A stretch of 64,000 bases of DNA from Shewanella psychrophila (GCF_002005305.1 NZ_CP014782.1:6138001-6202000); one strand, 5' to 3'; counted from the stretch's first letter, positions 27,167 through 35,789 are shown. The notes: generated from the letters alone by a model not told the origin. Numbers and translations: made by a program.

Positions 27167-27897
27167 TCCAGGTTTCTGGCTTCTGCCATAAGCAAGCCTT
27201 TCTCAACCCAGAGTAGAACACTGACTCCCTTAACATCTAATGATAATGGCGCCTCTCCTTGCTCTATTTTAGGCATGTCACCATAAATCTTAGGATCATA
27301 AGCGACCTCATACAGAGTGATTTTCTGCCCCAGTTCCGTTTGATAACGGATCTGCGCTGCGGTGACCCCTTGAATCGAGCAGTAGCGTCCACCTAGCATG
27401 GTGTAATTTTGCTTAGCAAACAGATCTGAGCCCACCACTGAGAAATCGAGCTCGGTAAAATAATCACGCAAGGGAGCCAAACTATCCGATTTCAGCTCCA
27501 TGGGCTTCATCTTAATATGGTTCATGGCTACTTCATCGGCGATCTTCCACCTAATACCCTGGGAACCAGGATAAAAATTAACACTTAGCACAACAACCAA
27601 GATCAGGCTCGCCGTCAGGGCAAATAAAGAATACTTGCCTCTATTGGCTGCAAAATGACTTTTCGCAGGCCCACGTTCTAAGGCCTGCTCATAGATATAT
27701 GCTGGCTTGTTCGGATTGTAACTGGCCTTTTGAAAGTCTCTTTGTTCAAGCTTTTCAGTGTTATTATCTTCAAGGTTACCCGCTAGCAATAGCTCAATTT
27801 TAGCCAGCTGATCGTCATCGAGTGATTCCTCTTCGATATACAATTTAGCGGCTTGTTTGAAGCGAGAGTCTATACTCCCTGAGCCTAAGTTATTCAT
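27163..27897 (-). CDS. Single-pass anti-sigma factor of the ECF pair
   Basis: A 244-residue protein with a cytosolic N-terminal part (about 90 residues), one helix (YSLFALTASLILVVVLSVNFY, about residues 89-109) and a periplasmic C-terminal domain. Position and topology identify it as the anti-sigma factor of the preceding ECF gene, whose stop overlaps its ATG by four bases. It lacks the HxxxCxxC zinc motif of ZAS anti-sigma factors and is not NrsF-like, which has several helices. The periplasmic part contains a lone cysteine in GGRYCSIQG and Met/His residues in NHIKMKPMEL, which could sense a metal; that is speculation. Confidence 0.7.
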   Translation of the reverse strand: MNNLGSGSIDSRFKQAAKLYIEEESLDDDQLAKIELLLAGNLEDNNTEKLEQRDFQKASYNPNKPAYIYEQALERGPAKSHFAANRGKYSLFALTASLILVVVLSVNFYPGSQGIRWKIADEVAMNHIKMKPMELKSDSLAPLRDYFTELDFSVVGSDLFAKQNYTMLGGRYCSIQGVTAAQIRYQTELGQKITLYEVAYDPKIYGDMPKIEQGEAPLSLDVKGVSVLLWVEKGLLMAEARNLD

Positions 27898-28376
27898 GAT
27901 GATGCCTCTTTAAGCCAGTCACGACCTAAGCTAACCTCGGCGACTTTCTGTTTTATTCTGTGCAATCTGGACAAGACTGTCCCCCTTGCCTGCTCAAGCA
28001 CCTCGCCGATTTCGCCAGCAGTGTAACCGTCGACAGCCCACAGATAGAGCACTTCTCTCTCCGCGGCATTCAATAGCTCAAATACTTGCTCGATAAGTCG
28101 ATGTTGTATATGTAATGCCTCTAGCGACGTCTCGTCTAAGAGGACTGGCCCATGCTCGTCTATAGGCTCGAAAGCGACTCGATTCAAACGCCGGCACTCA
28201 TCCACAAACTGATTACGGATAATCTTGCGAATATAAGCATGGGAATACTCCAGTGCTTTGCCGCATCTGAGCCATTTTTCCAAGGAGGTTTGCAACAGGT
28301 CCTCGGCTCGCCCACGATCGGCAGTCAAACAGAAGCTATATCTATATAGGCGCTGTAACTGCTCTCGTGTCAGCAT
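27894..28376 (-). CDS. ECF-type RNA polymerase sigma factor
   Basis: A sigma-70 family extracytoplasmic-function factor of about 160 residues. Region 2 includes LYRYSFCLTADRGRAEDLLQ; region 4 is the helix-turn-helix EREVLYLWAVDGYTAGEIGE followed by VLSRLHRIKQKV. The start MLTREQLQRLY at 28376 is preferred because AAGGGG precedes it and it matches family N-termini. It overlaps the DUF2063 gene by seven bases and the anti-sigma gene by four, so translation is coupled. It probably directs transcription of this same operon. Confidence 0.88.
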   Translation of the reverse strand: MLTREQLQRLYRYSFCLTADRGRAEDLLQTSLEKWLRCGKALEYSHAYIRKIIRNQFVDECRRLNRVAFEPIDEHGPVLLDETSLEALHIQHRLIEQVFELLNAAEREVLYLWAVDGYTAGEIGEVLEQARGTVLSRLHRIKQKVAEVSLGRDWLKEASS

Positions 28377-29134
28377 ATACACTGCCCCTTCAAGGTAAAG
28401 CCACACACCCAGCCTCTCACTATCCATTGCTGTAAGGGACTCATATCGAGCTCTCTCTCAGCCATCTCGCCTAAGCTCTCACCACGAGCGATGGCATCCA
28501 GAAGCTTAAAGTCTTGGTCTGATAGTGGCTTAACCATAGGTTTAAACGGATCTCGAGATACACTCAGAAAATATTCTACACTCGAGTAGTCTATTGCTGA
28601 CGATTCATGCTGGTGAGCTAGCCAGATTTCATACAGTGGGAAACTGGATTTTAGAATAAAGATATCCGGCCTGATCCGCATAACGACATCATGATGTTGC
28701 TCCTCAGACAATTCGGCTATCTGCGCTATTTGTTGGCAGTCTAGGCTATCTGCGGCATAGTAGCTGAGCTGTAATGACCATTCCAGTGTCGCAACCTCAG
28801 CCAAATACCCCAGCTTTTCAAATTCTGGCCAATTTTCTATTATCTCCTGTAAGAACAGTGGAAATGTTTCGCCATAGCAGTTCAAGTTACTGTCTATCAT
28901 AGGATGGGTTTGAATGTAGTCACTCGCGAGCCAAGAGAAACAAGCCTCGCCCACTAACTCATGGCTTATGGGAAAAGTGAGCGATAGGCAGGCGGTTAAC
29001 GCCTGCAATGAGTTATTACGATACACATCCAGTCGACTCCCTTGGGCTGGCTCTACTAAGGACAATAGTGCCTCATCACTCCCCCCTTGTCTCAAGGCAT
29101 CAATGAAGGACTCCTGCCATTGAGCTAAGCGCAT
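28370..29134 (-). CDS. DUF2063 partner protein of the DUF692 enzyme (BufC/HvfC-like)
   Basis: A 254-residue protein with the N-terminal DUF2063 putative DNA-binding domain (LAQWQESFIDALR, then LDVYRNN and LTFPISHELVGEACF). In studied systems (HvfC, BufC, and by analogy MbnC) this protein binds the DUF692 enzyme and presents the precursor peptide. It overlaps the DUF692 gene by ten bases. No catalytic residues are expected. Assignment rests on family recall plus the precursor-DUF692-DUF2063 order. Confidence 0.85.
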   Translation of the reverse strand: MRLAQWQESFIDALRQGGSDEALLSLVEPAQGSRLDVYRNNSLQALTACLSLTFPISHELVGEACFSWLASDYIQTHPMIDSNLNCYGETFPLFLQEIIENWPEFEKLGYLAEVATLEWSLQLSYYAADSLDCQQIAQIAELSEEQHHDVVMRIRPDIFILKSSFPLYEIWLAHQHESSAIDYSSVEYFLSVSRDPFKPMVKPLSDQDFKLLDAIARGESLGEMAERELDMSPLQQWIVRGWVCGFTLKGQCIC

Positions 29135-29994
29135 CGTTTTCCACCTCTATTCGACGGCTCTGTACTCGCAACAGGTGCAGCATCTAAAATGTCGGCCGCG
29201 ATCAACCGTTCGGCTAACAGCCTCTCGAGAGGAGGTAAATCACTGTCCCATTCGATCATACTGGGAATATGACCATTTTTGGCTATGAATTGCTTGAAAG
29301 CTTGCCACACTCTTTCATCCACAGGATGATTATGAGCATCGAGCAAATAGTCTCCCTTGTCATGAAAACCCGCAAGATGTATCTGCTTGACTCGCTCTAC
29401 TGGAATCACATCCATAAATGCCTGCATATCCTGATCAAGGTTTTTGCTGGTGACGAAGGCATTATTGATATCCAATAAGAGATAACAATCGGCTTTCCGG
29501 GCTACCGCTGCGATAAACTCCCCCTCGGTCATCTCATTAAATTGACAACTCACATAGGTAGACACGTTTTCTAGCAAAATTCTTTCACCCATAAAGTCCT
29601 GCACGTGAATAATGCGTTGACTAAGGTGTTCAACCGCCTCTTCGGTGTAAGGTAAGGGAAGAAGATCTGGAACCTTGTAGTTAGCATTACCGGAGAAACT
29701 CGCATGCTCTGAATACCAGAGGGCTCCAGTCTGCTGCTTTAAGGCTTTCACTTGCCCCAGGTAGCTCAAATCTATTGGTGCAGGACCACCAAGAGAGAGA
29801 CCAACACTATGTAGAACGATTGGGTAACGCTCGGCGATGGCCGCTAGCATATGCTTGTTTAACCCTCCCTCGACGAGCCAGTTATCCACCAGCACCTCGA
29901 GCCAGGGAATATCTGTCTCATCGGCAGCCAATATCTGCTGCACATGGGGGAGACGCAGGCCAATGCCAGCGCCATTCAAACTCCCCCGACTCAT
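29125..29994 (-). CDS. DUF692 multinuclear non-heme iron oxidative enzyme (BufB/HvfB-like)
   Basis: A 289-residue TIM-barrel enzyme of the MNIO (DUF692/MbnB) family that oxidatively modifies cysteines in a ribosomal peptide. Metal-ligand motifs are present: VLHSVGLSLGG, WYSEHASF, LLENVSTY, LLDINNAFV, HLAGFHD, DAHNHPVD and IEWDSDLP. The N-terminus GAGIGLRLPH is typical. It begins one base inside the stop of the DUF2282 gene (TAATG) and overlaps the DUF2063 gene. The product is inferred to be a thiooxazole- or oxazolone-type copper-binding modification of the upstream peptide. Confidence 0.93.
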   Translation of the reverse strand: MSRGSLNGAGIGLRLPHVQQILAADETDIPWLEVLVDNWLVEGGLNKHMLAAIAERYPIVLHSVGLSLGGPAPIDLSYLGQVKALKQQTGALWYSEHASFSGNANYKVPDLLPLPYTEEAVEHLSQRIIHVQDFMGERILLENVSTYVSCQFNEMTEGEFIAAVARKADCYLLLDINNAFVTSKNLDQDMQAFMDVIPVERVKQIHLAGFHDKGDYLLDAHNHPVDERVWQAFKQFIAKNGHIPSMIEWDSDLPPLERLLAERLIAADILDAAPVASTEPSNRGGKRCA

Positions 29995-30278
29995 TAAGAT
30001 TTAGCCGGCTTAACTGCTTTAACTTCGCCGCCAGTGATCTTGTCACAGGTTCCGGAAGGTACATACACCCATTCATTGGGTAAGTTGTCCGCCTTTGCCT
30101 GACCAGCACAGCCATGGCTGCCATCCAATGCACCACAATCATTAGCACCCGCTTTAGCAATACCAGCACATTTCTCCCACTCAGTAGGCTGATCCGGTAC
30201 CGCATTAGCACCGACGGAAAGACCCGCCGCCAAGATACCCGCCACAGTTAAACCAATCGCTTTATTTGAAGATTTCAT
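29994..30278 (-). CDS. DUF2282 precursor peptide (bufferin/HvfA-like RiPP)
   Basis: A 94-residue exported precursor. The signal peptide (MKSSNKAIGLTVAGILAAGL...ANA) is followed by a core with four cysteines at residues 37, 48, 57 and 78, in EKCAGI, NDCGA, HGCAG and GTCDK. This spacing is characteristic of DUF2282 proteins, the substrates of DUF692 enzymes in bufferin and HvfA operons. Such modified peptides sequester copper in the periplasm. The trailing lysine-rich tail (VKAVKPAKS) is short. It is the first gene of a five-gene operon with overlapping reading frames. Confidence 0.92.
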   Translation of the reverse strand: MKSSNKAIGLTVAGILAAGLSVGANAVPDQPTEWEKCAGIAKAGANDCGALDGSHGCAGQAKADNLPNEWVYVPSGTCDKITGGEVKAVKPAKS

Positions 30279-30316
30279 CTAGTTCTGTCCTTTATAGAAA
30301 GTGAAGTGTTCACCCC

Positions 30317-30346
30317 TATAACGAATAGCAGATAATTTTGATTGCA
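30317..30346 (-). promoter_or_regulatory. Candidate ECF promoter of the bufferin-like operon
   Basis: On the minus strand TGCAATC (30346-30340) and CGTTATA (30323-30317) are separated by 16 bases, about 40-70 bases before the DUF2282 start. The spacing suits an ECF sigma factor, but the motifs were picked by eye. A TGAACACTTCA palindrome (30302-30312) lies just downstream. Confidence 0.25.
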
Positions 30347-30488
30347 TGATTTTAATTTATTTTTAAATAAGACTAATTTGATTGTACAAATAGGAAGATA
30401 AGAGATTGAAAGCTAACGACTGCGGTCGATAGAGCAGAAATGGGGAGGATTAACTTAAGGCGCAGAGAAAGATAAATCTATGAAGGAT

Positions 30489-30513
30489 AAACTCCCTCAA
30501 ACGAGGGAGTTTT
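30489..30513. terminator. Terminator hairpin after gltS
   Basis: AAACTCCCTC-aaac-GAGGGAGTTT is a 10-bp perfect stem, 14 bases beyond the gltS stop on the minus strand. The U tract is only three to four bases long on either strand. Confidence 0.7.
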
Positions 30514-30525
30514 GTATTGGTAACC

Positions 30526-31749
30526 TTAAACGATAAAGCTCAGGTAGCCCTGCAAGATAATCGCATTAACGATATCGATAAAGAAAGCACCAACAATGGG
30601 CACCACCATAAAGGCTTGTGGTGATGGACCCGTTCTAGTCACTAGGGCTCCCATATTCATCACGGCAGTTGGCGTCGCTCCCATACCGAACCCACAATGA
30701 CCACCCGCCATTACTGCGGCGTCATAATTACTGCCCATCAGGCGGAAAGTCACGAAATAGGCAAATAAAGCCAAGATAACTGTCTGCATAATTAGAATGA
30801 TCAGTAAGGGAATAGCGAGGTCGAATATCTCCCATAGCTTAAGGTTCATCAACGCCATAGCCAGAAACAGTGACAGAGAAACCGTACCTAAAATATCGAC
30901 ACACTCACTGTTAATCTTGTAGCCGCGGGAGACTTCCGTAATGTTAGTTATCACCACACCAATGAACAGTGCGTAGACAAAATCAGGCATTTTTAGCCAG
31001 CTTATGTCCATCGTTGCCACTAGAGTTCCAACCCACTTAGCGCCAGCGACACACAACAGCAAGATAAACAGGACCTCAAGAATACTCTTAGCGGTAACCC
31101 TATCTTCTTCTAACTGATCGTAAGTCACCAGATCCGGATGGTCTTTATGATGATTTCCGCCGACACCATAGGATGAAACCAAGTTATTCTTATTAATCAG
31201 CCTCTGTGCCACAGGACCACCTATGATCCCGCCCATAACCAGACCAAATGTCGCTGCAGCCATAGCAAACTCTAGCGTATTAATACCATAGTCTTCAGAG
31301 AAAGTTTGTGCCCAAGCTGCACCAGTGCCATGACCACCAGAAAGTGTTATTGAACCAGCTATTAAGCCCATTATGGGCTCTAACCCCAGGGCTGTAGCCA
31401 TACTCACGCCGACGGCATTCTGAATCACTATGTAGAGAGAAGCGATCCCCAAGAAGATAAACACCTTACTGCCACCTTTAAGCAGCAATTTATAACTCGC
31501 TGCCAGTCCAACGGTACTGAAAAACATCAGCATCAAGGTGTTTTGCATCGACAGGGTGAACTCCAACGAAATGTTGTTGAAATGTAAGACTGTGATGATA
31601 GATGCGACGATAAGACCGCCGACAATTGGCTCAGGAATATTGTACTTTCTAAAAAAAGCGACATGGCGGTTAACTGAGTGCCCGATAAAGAGCACTAAAA
31701 TCGCCACTAAAAACGACTCAAGTTCGCCTATTGAATAAACTGTATTCAT
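30526..31749 (-). CDS. gltS: Sodium/glutamate symporter
   Basis: A 407-residue inner-membrane Na+-dependent glutamate carrier of the GltS (ESS) family. Signatures are the N-terminal AILVLFIGHSVNRHVAFFRKYNIPEP, the first reentrant loop GSITLSGGHGTGAAWA and the second loop AGGHCGFGMGATPTAVMNM. Ten or so helices are predicted. Length is normal (401 in E. coli). It is monocistronic with a hairpin after the stop. A glutamate supply link to neighbours is not evident. Confidence 0.96.
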   Translation of the reverse strand: MNTVYSIGELESFLVAILVLFIGHSVNRHVAFFRKYNIPEPIVGGLIVASIITVLHFNNISLEFTLSMQNTLMLMFFSTVGLAASYKLLLKGGSKVFIFLGIASLYIVIQNAVGVSMATALGLEPIMGLIAGSITLSGGHGTGAAWAQTFSEDYGINTLEFAMAAATFGLVMGGIIGGPVAQRLINKNNLVSSYGVGGNHHKDHPDLVTYDQLEEDRVTAKSILEVLFILLLCVAGAKWVGTLVATMDISWLKMPDFVYALFIGVVITNITEVSRGYKINSECVDILGTVSLSLFLAMALMNLKLWEIFDLAIPLLIILIMQTVILALFAYFVTFRLMGSNYDAAVMAGGHCGFGMGATPTAVMNMGALVTRTGPSPQAFMVVPIVGAFFIDIVNAIILQGYLSFIV

Positions 31750-32149
31750 GAAACTCCTTTTTGAATGAACACAGCTTTCATCACGACCTCTAATGCAAAA
31801 TATTATAGTTATGCAATTAAGGAGTATAGGTAACGAAAACTATGCCCACTATTCTGTCTGCGATGAATCATCAGATACATTCCCGCAGATGAGATTAGAA
31901 GCGGCACATTGTGCCACAGATCACCTTATCTGCGACATTATTGAAGGGGAAAAAGAGAAGTTTATTAAGGAATAATACAAGCATCATACAACTTGAGTAT
32001 GAATTTTCCCCGAGTGTTAATGGCGGTAAGGGGATGTTATGCCTAATTTGAACGTTTTAAACACGATTAAACATAAAAAACCTAAACCCTCTGAGCTGGA
32101 ATTAAGATAAAAAGGAGAGCTCCAGGCTAATTAGGGACTGCTCAGAACA
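31750..32149. other. Intergenic region, no supported gene
   Basis: The region holds the gltS promoter and the 3' flank of the DUF2986 gene. An open plus-strand frame (31793-31975) lacks a ribosome-binding site and resembles nothing known. A small palindrome GGCACA-t-TGTGCC lies at 31902-31914. Nothing else was seen. Confidence 0.4.
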
Positions 32150-32341
32150 TCAGGTCTCGGAAGCTGGTTCAGACGATTTATCTGCACCATGATCAATACC
32201 GGTTTCAGTTAATTCTCCTTCATCCAAACGCTCACGTTCGGCCTTAGATATATATTTAGGCTTATTGCTTGAGTGCAGTTTTGCATTTGCCTTTTTCGAC
32301 TTTTTTTTGAAATTTAGCGTTATTTTTTTTGTCCGGTTCAT
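32150..32341 (-). CDS. DUF2986 small lysine-rich protein
   Basis: A 63-residue basic protein matching DUF2986: MNRTKKITLNFKKKSKKANA, then KLHSSNKPKYISKAERER. The acidic tail (LDEGELTETGIDHGADKSSE) is variable. DUF2986 is restricted mainly to Shewanella, Vibrio and relatives and has no known function; the lysine-rich start suggests nucleic-acid binding. The ribosome-binding site is weak (AGG ten bases upstream). Confidence 0.85.
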   Translation of the reverse strand: MNRTKKITLNFKKKSKKANAKLHSSNKPKYISKAERERLDEGELTETGIDHGADKSSEPASET

Positions 32342-32657
32342 ATTTTTACAACCTAGCCTATGTTTATAGCGTGATTATATACTCAAACCAATTCGAAGCC
32401 AGCCATCCTCCTCAAAGAAAGCACTAACACAACCCACGTAATTACTCATAAAAACCAACATAACCATAGAGGTAAATCACAACTCTCACCTTTTTCGACT
32501 AATAATTCGCACACTCGATAGACAACAAGAAAGTAAGCCCTTACACTACCGCGCAATACAAATCATTATCATTTACACTAGATTTACACTTAGCGTTTAA
32601 TAATAAAAATCCTTCGCTGAAATAGTGTTATCTAGTTTTTTACCGGGATGACTAAGC
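32342..32657. other. Intergenic region between DUF2986 gene and TonB receptor
   Basis: Divergent promoters are expected here. The only clear element is the Fur-box-like sequence at 32558-32576. Nothing gene-like was found. Confidence 0.5.
32558..32576 (+). promoter_or_regulatory. Fur box before TonB-dependent receptor
   Basis: ACAAATCATTATCATTTAC matches about 13 of 19 positions of the Fur consensus, including the central ATTATCATT. It lies 82 bases before the receptor start, where Fur would repress under iron-replete conditions. Confidence 0.7.
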
Positions 32658-34814
32658 ATGAAGTTTAAAACATCATTGATAGCGCTATCTATTGCTGCCG
32701 CAATCACACCTAGCCTTGTAACAGCAGAAGAATCCGATATAGAGGTCATTACAGTAACCTCTAGCCGCATGGACAAACCTGTCAGTGCTATTCCTAATAC
32801 GGTCACCATTATCGACCGAGAACAATTGGAGCAACAGTTCAGAACGACTAAAGATCTGTCGACGATTATCGGTAACTTAGCACCTAGCTTTTCTCCCAGT
32901 CGTCAGAAGATGAGCAACACAGGTGAAACCTTAAGAGGTCGTCCACCACTTATCATGATCGATGGCGTACCTCAATCTAACCCACTCCGTAGTGGCGGGC
33001 GTTCGGGCCAGACTATCGATCCGGCCATGATCGAACGTATCGAAATCATCCATGGCGCCAATGCTATGCATGGATTAGGTGCACAAGGCGGCATCATCAA
33101 CTACATCACCAAGAAAGCGACTGGTGATAATGAGCATCAAGTGAGCTTCGATGTCACTATGCCTAACAACTTAGAATCCGATGGCATCAGCTTCGGTACT
33201 AGCTATTCCTTCTCAGGTGAGTCAGACCAGCTAGATATGATAGGTTCTGTCAGCTACCGCAATAATGGCGTCTATTATGATGCTAATGATCAAATGATCG
33301 GCGTCGACACGACTCAAGGCGAGTCCATGGACAGTCAGAGTGCCGACTTCTTCATTAAGCTAGGTCATAACTTCGATGAGTCTCGCCTAGAGTTGATGGT
33401 TAATCACTATAATATGGAAAACAACGGCGACTATATGGCCGTGACAGGTGATAAAGAAAACGATATTCCAACTGGTGCCATCAAGCAAGAGCAGCCATGG
33501 GAAGCGGCTAACAACCAAGTTACCACCACCAGCCTGACCTATACCCATGAAGATATCGCTGGCCAGCAGCTGCACCTTCAATTTTTCAATCAAAACTTCG
33601 AAGCCGTATATGGTGGTGGTTGTTGGTCTGACTTTTACGATCCAAGTATGGAAGGCAACGATCAAGTCACCGTCTGCGGTACCGGCGATAATGGTGAGTC
33701 TCTCTATTATGAGCAGTCTCGTAACAAGTCAGTTAAGTGGGGCATGAAAGCCTCTATGATCGCCAACAATATCGCCGAGTCAGGTATTAACTTAGCCTAT
33801 GGTATCGATATGTTCAGAGATACCACAGAGCAAGATATGGTGGTTAGCGGCGCCTCTTGGGTACCTGAAAGCACCTACGAAAATATTGCGCCCTTTGCTC
33901 AGCTTGATTATGATCTTATCGAAAACCTAACCCTATCCGGTGGTGTGCGTTACGAATATGCCAAACTCAAGGTCAATGACTATAAGACCATGTACGGCTA
34001 TGGCGACAAAGAGATCCAGGGAGGTTCACCTGACTTCAATGAGACTCTGTTTAATATAGGCGCTTCATATCAGATAAACCCATCGATTAGACTCTACACC
34101 AGCTTCAATCAGGGATTCGGCATGCCGGATATCGGCCGTGTCCTACGTGATGGCGATAGCTTCCCAGATGAGAATCCTAGTATCGATGACTCACTAGCCC
34201 TAACACCAATAGTCACAGACAACATAGAGTTTGGCGCAGACTATCAGGGAGAGTACTTCACCGCCAAAATCGCCTTTTATCGCTCATCAACCGACTACGG
34301 CAGTCGCATGGTAGAGAAAGAGGATGGCAGTGGTTCATTCGTGGTTAAACGTGAAAAGAGCGTTATCGATGGCCTAGAATCTAATATCACTGCCTATATC
34401 GGTGACTATGATGACGTCGGCGTTAATATCGCCATACAGAATGGCGAATATGATTCAAACGATGATCAGAGTGTCGATACCGACTTAGACGGCGCCAATA
34501 TCTCACCAAACCGTATCAACCTGTTCTGGACCCATAACTTCGACAACGATATCTCGACTCGAGTTCAGGCGAACTTCTTTATGGACAAAAACTTCAAAGA
34601 TGCCAGTGATGAGGTTTACTCGAGCTTCGATGGCTACACAACTGTGGATGCATCAGTTGCCATTCCTGTGTATAGCGGCACTTTGAGCGTGGGAATTCAA
34701 AACCTGTTGAACGAAGATTATTATACTTATTACTCACAGACAGTAGGCAAAGATACTCGCTACTTTAAAGGCATGGGCCGCACAGCTACCATCGGCTTCA
34801 CCATGCCATTCTAA
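32658..34814 (+). CDS. TonB-dependent siderophore receptor
   Basis: A 718-residue outer-membrane receptor for a ferric siderophore. Signal peptide MKFKTSLIALSIAAAITPSLVTA; a TonB box-like IEVITVTSS follows directly. The plug domain (about residues 40-150) contains LRGRPPLIMIDGVPQ and ERIEIIHGANAMHGLGAQGG; a 22-strand barrel ends with the C-terminal phenylalanine (GFTMPF). The plug resembles hydroxamate receptors such as IutA, so a putrebactin- or aerobactin-type ligand is plausible but not shown. The Fur box upstream supports iron regulation. A CW..C pair lies in an extracellular loop. Confidence 0.92.
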   Translation: MKFKTSLIALSIAAAITPSLVTAEESDIEVITVTSSRMDKPVSAIPNTVTIIDREQLEQQFRTTKDLSTIIGNLAPSFSPSRQKMSNTGETLRGRPPLIMIDGVPQSNPLRSGGRSGQTIDPAMIERIEIIHGANAMHGLGAQGGIINYITKKATGDNEHQVSFDVTMPNNLESDGISFGTSYSFSGESDQLDMIGSVSYRNNGVYYDANDQMIGVDTTQGESMDSQSADFFIKLGHNFDESRLELMVNHYNMENNGDYMAVTGDKENDIPTGAIKQEQPWEAANNQVTTTSLTYTHEDIAGQQLHLQFFNQNFEAVYGGGCWSDFYDPSMEGNDQVTVCGTGDNGESLYYEQSRNKSVKWGMKASMIANNIAESGINLAYGIDMFRDTTEQDMVVSGASWVPESTYENIAPFAQLDYDLIENLTLSGGVRYEYAKLKVNDYKTMYGYGDKEIQGGSPDFNETLFNIGASYQINPSIRLYTSFNQGFGMPDIGRVLRDGDSFPDENPSIDDSLALTPIVTDNIEFGADYQGEYFTAKIAFYRSSTDYGSRMVEKEDGSGSFVVKREKSVIDGLESNITAYIGDYDDVGVNIAIQNGEYDSNDDQSVDTDLDGANISPNRINLFWTHNFDNDISTRVQANFFMDKNFKDASDEVYSSFDGYTTVDASVAIPVYSGTLSVGIQNLLNEDYYTYYSQTVGKDTRYFKGMGRTATIGFTMPF

Positions 34815-34820
34815 AAGCTA

Positions 34821-34834
34821 ATACCGATTGGTAT
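34821..34834. repeat. ATACC-gatt-GGTAT intergenic palindrome
   Basis: A 14-bp palindrome just after the receptor stop. An identical copy lies at 48823-48836, and half-site variants occur near 4430, 26118 and 53938. Confidence 0.6.
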
Positions 34835-34857
34835 AAGTCCAAGAAAATCATCAATAA

Positions 34858-34882
34858 AAAACGCAGCCATTGGCTGCGTTTT
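34858..34882. terminator. Bidirectional terminator
   Basis: AAAACGCAGCC-att-GGCTGCGTTTT between the convergent receptor and YqaE-like genes. A and T runs on both sides give a U tract on each strand. Confidence 0.88.
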
Positions 34883-34927
34883 CTCTCTTTCAAGCCAAGC
34901 AGTGCTCAGCTTACTCGAATCTAAAAA

Positions 34928-35092
34928 CTACTTAGTCACGACCCATAATGCATGCAGCAAACCTGGAATGAAGAAGAGTATGCATAAGATGATGTTGATC
35001 AACAGATCTTTGCCCATACCCGACTTTAGAAATACCGCTACCGGTGGCAATAAAATCGCTATAATAATTAGCAGTAGTTTATTTGTATCCAT
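34928..35092 (-). CDS. YqaE/Pmp3-family small membrane protein
   Basis: A 54-residue protein: MDTNKLLLIIIAILLPPVAV, then FLKSGMGKDLLINIILCILF and FIPGLLHALWVVTK. Two transmembrane helices and the PPVAVFL.G......N..L....FIPG..HA pattern are those of the Pmp3/YqaE family (UPF0057). These small proteins affect membrane potential and stress tolerance in yeast and bacteria. A strong AAGGGAG lies eight bases upstream of the ATG. It lies 22 bases after the pseudouridine synthase stop, so it may share its transcript. Confidence 0.93.
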   Translation of the reverse strand: MDTNKLLLIIIAILLPPVAVFLKSGMGKDLLINIILCILFFIPGLLHALWVVTK

Positions 35093-35114
35093 GAAAATTT
35101 CTCCCTTAATAACA

Positions 35115-35789
35115 TCATTTTCGTTTAGGCCAGCCTAATTTCTCAGGCTCAGACCATATTTGCAACTGCTTTATCGTATCCGCAGCTGTAAATTCCTCTC
35201 CCTGTGATGGGTAATTCAAGTATCGATAGTCCTTACCACGAAAGCTAAAACTTAAGCTAAAGGCATGTAAGTAACCTCTATCTGACTCTGCGCCTCCATA
35301 GAGTTTATCTCCTAAGATTGGGACGCCTATGCTTGCCAAGGCAACTCTGAGCTGATGAGTTTTACCACTCAAGGGCTTAAGCAGATACAAGCGTAAACCT
35401 TCGGCCACAGACTGAGAGAAGAATTGCGTTAACGCCGGATTTTCAGTGGTGCGCAGCAACTTGTACATGCTACGTCTGGATTTGGCCATATCACCAACCA
35501 CCCAGCCCTGCTTCTTCTTCGGTTTACCTTTAGCTAAGGCAACATAGTATTTTTGTATCTTATGCTGGGTAAATAACTCGGTGAACTCAGCCGCAACTCG
35601 ACTGCTCTTAGCAAACAGGAGTAATCCTGAGGTCAGACTATCCAATCTATGTACGGAGTAGAGCTTAATGCCCAGATCTTGCTCCAGACTTGCCATTACC
35701 CCGGCTGAGCCATCTTGGCTATGAAAATGAACATTGGCAGACTTAGCGATCACCAAGAAATCATCTTCATCGAAGACTATCTTATACAT
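35115..35789 (-). CDS. RluA-family RNA pseudouridine synthase
   Basis: A 224-residue enzyme isomerising uridine in RNA. The catalytic motif VHRLDSLTSGLLLFAKS holds the active-site Asp near residue 50. Other family blocks are YVALAKGKP, LLKPLSGKTHQLRVALASIG and LYGG. There is no S4 domain. It matches the small Rlu family subgroup (TIGR01621-like) of Shewanella and Vibrio whose RNA target is not established. Confidence 0.88.
   Translation of the reverse strand: MYKIVFDEDDFLVIAKSANVHFHSQDGSAGVMASLEQDLGIKLYSVHRLDSLTSGLLLFAKSSRVAAEFTELFTQHKIQKYYVALAKGKPKKKQGWVVGDMAKSRRSMYKLLRTTENPALTQFFSQSVAEGLRLYLLKPLSGKTHQLRVALASIGVPILGDKLYGGAESDRGYLHAFSLSFSFRGKDYRYLNYPSQGEEFTAADTIKQLQIWSEPEKLGWPKRK

Noticed and set aside
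31793..31975. 60-codon plus-strand frame upstream of gltS
   Set aside because: No Shine-Dalgarno, no recognisable domain, and it overlaps the probable gltS promoter region.
34902..35138. 78-codon plus-strand frame
   Set aside because: It is antisense to the YqaE/Pmp3 gene at 34928-35092, which has a strong ribosome-binding site and a recognisable family pattern.
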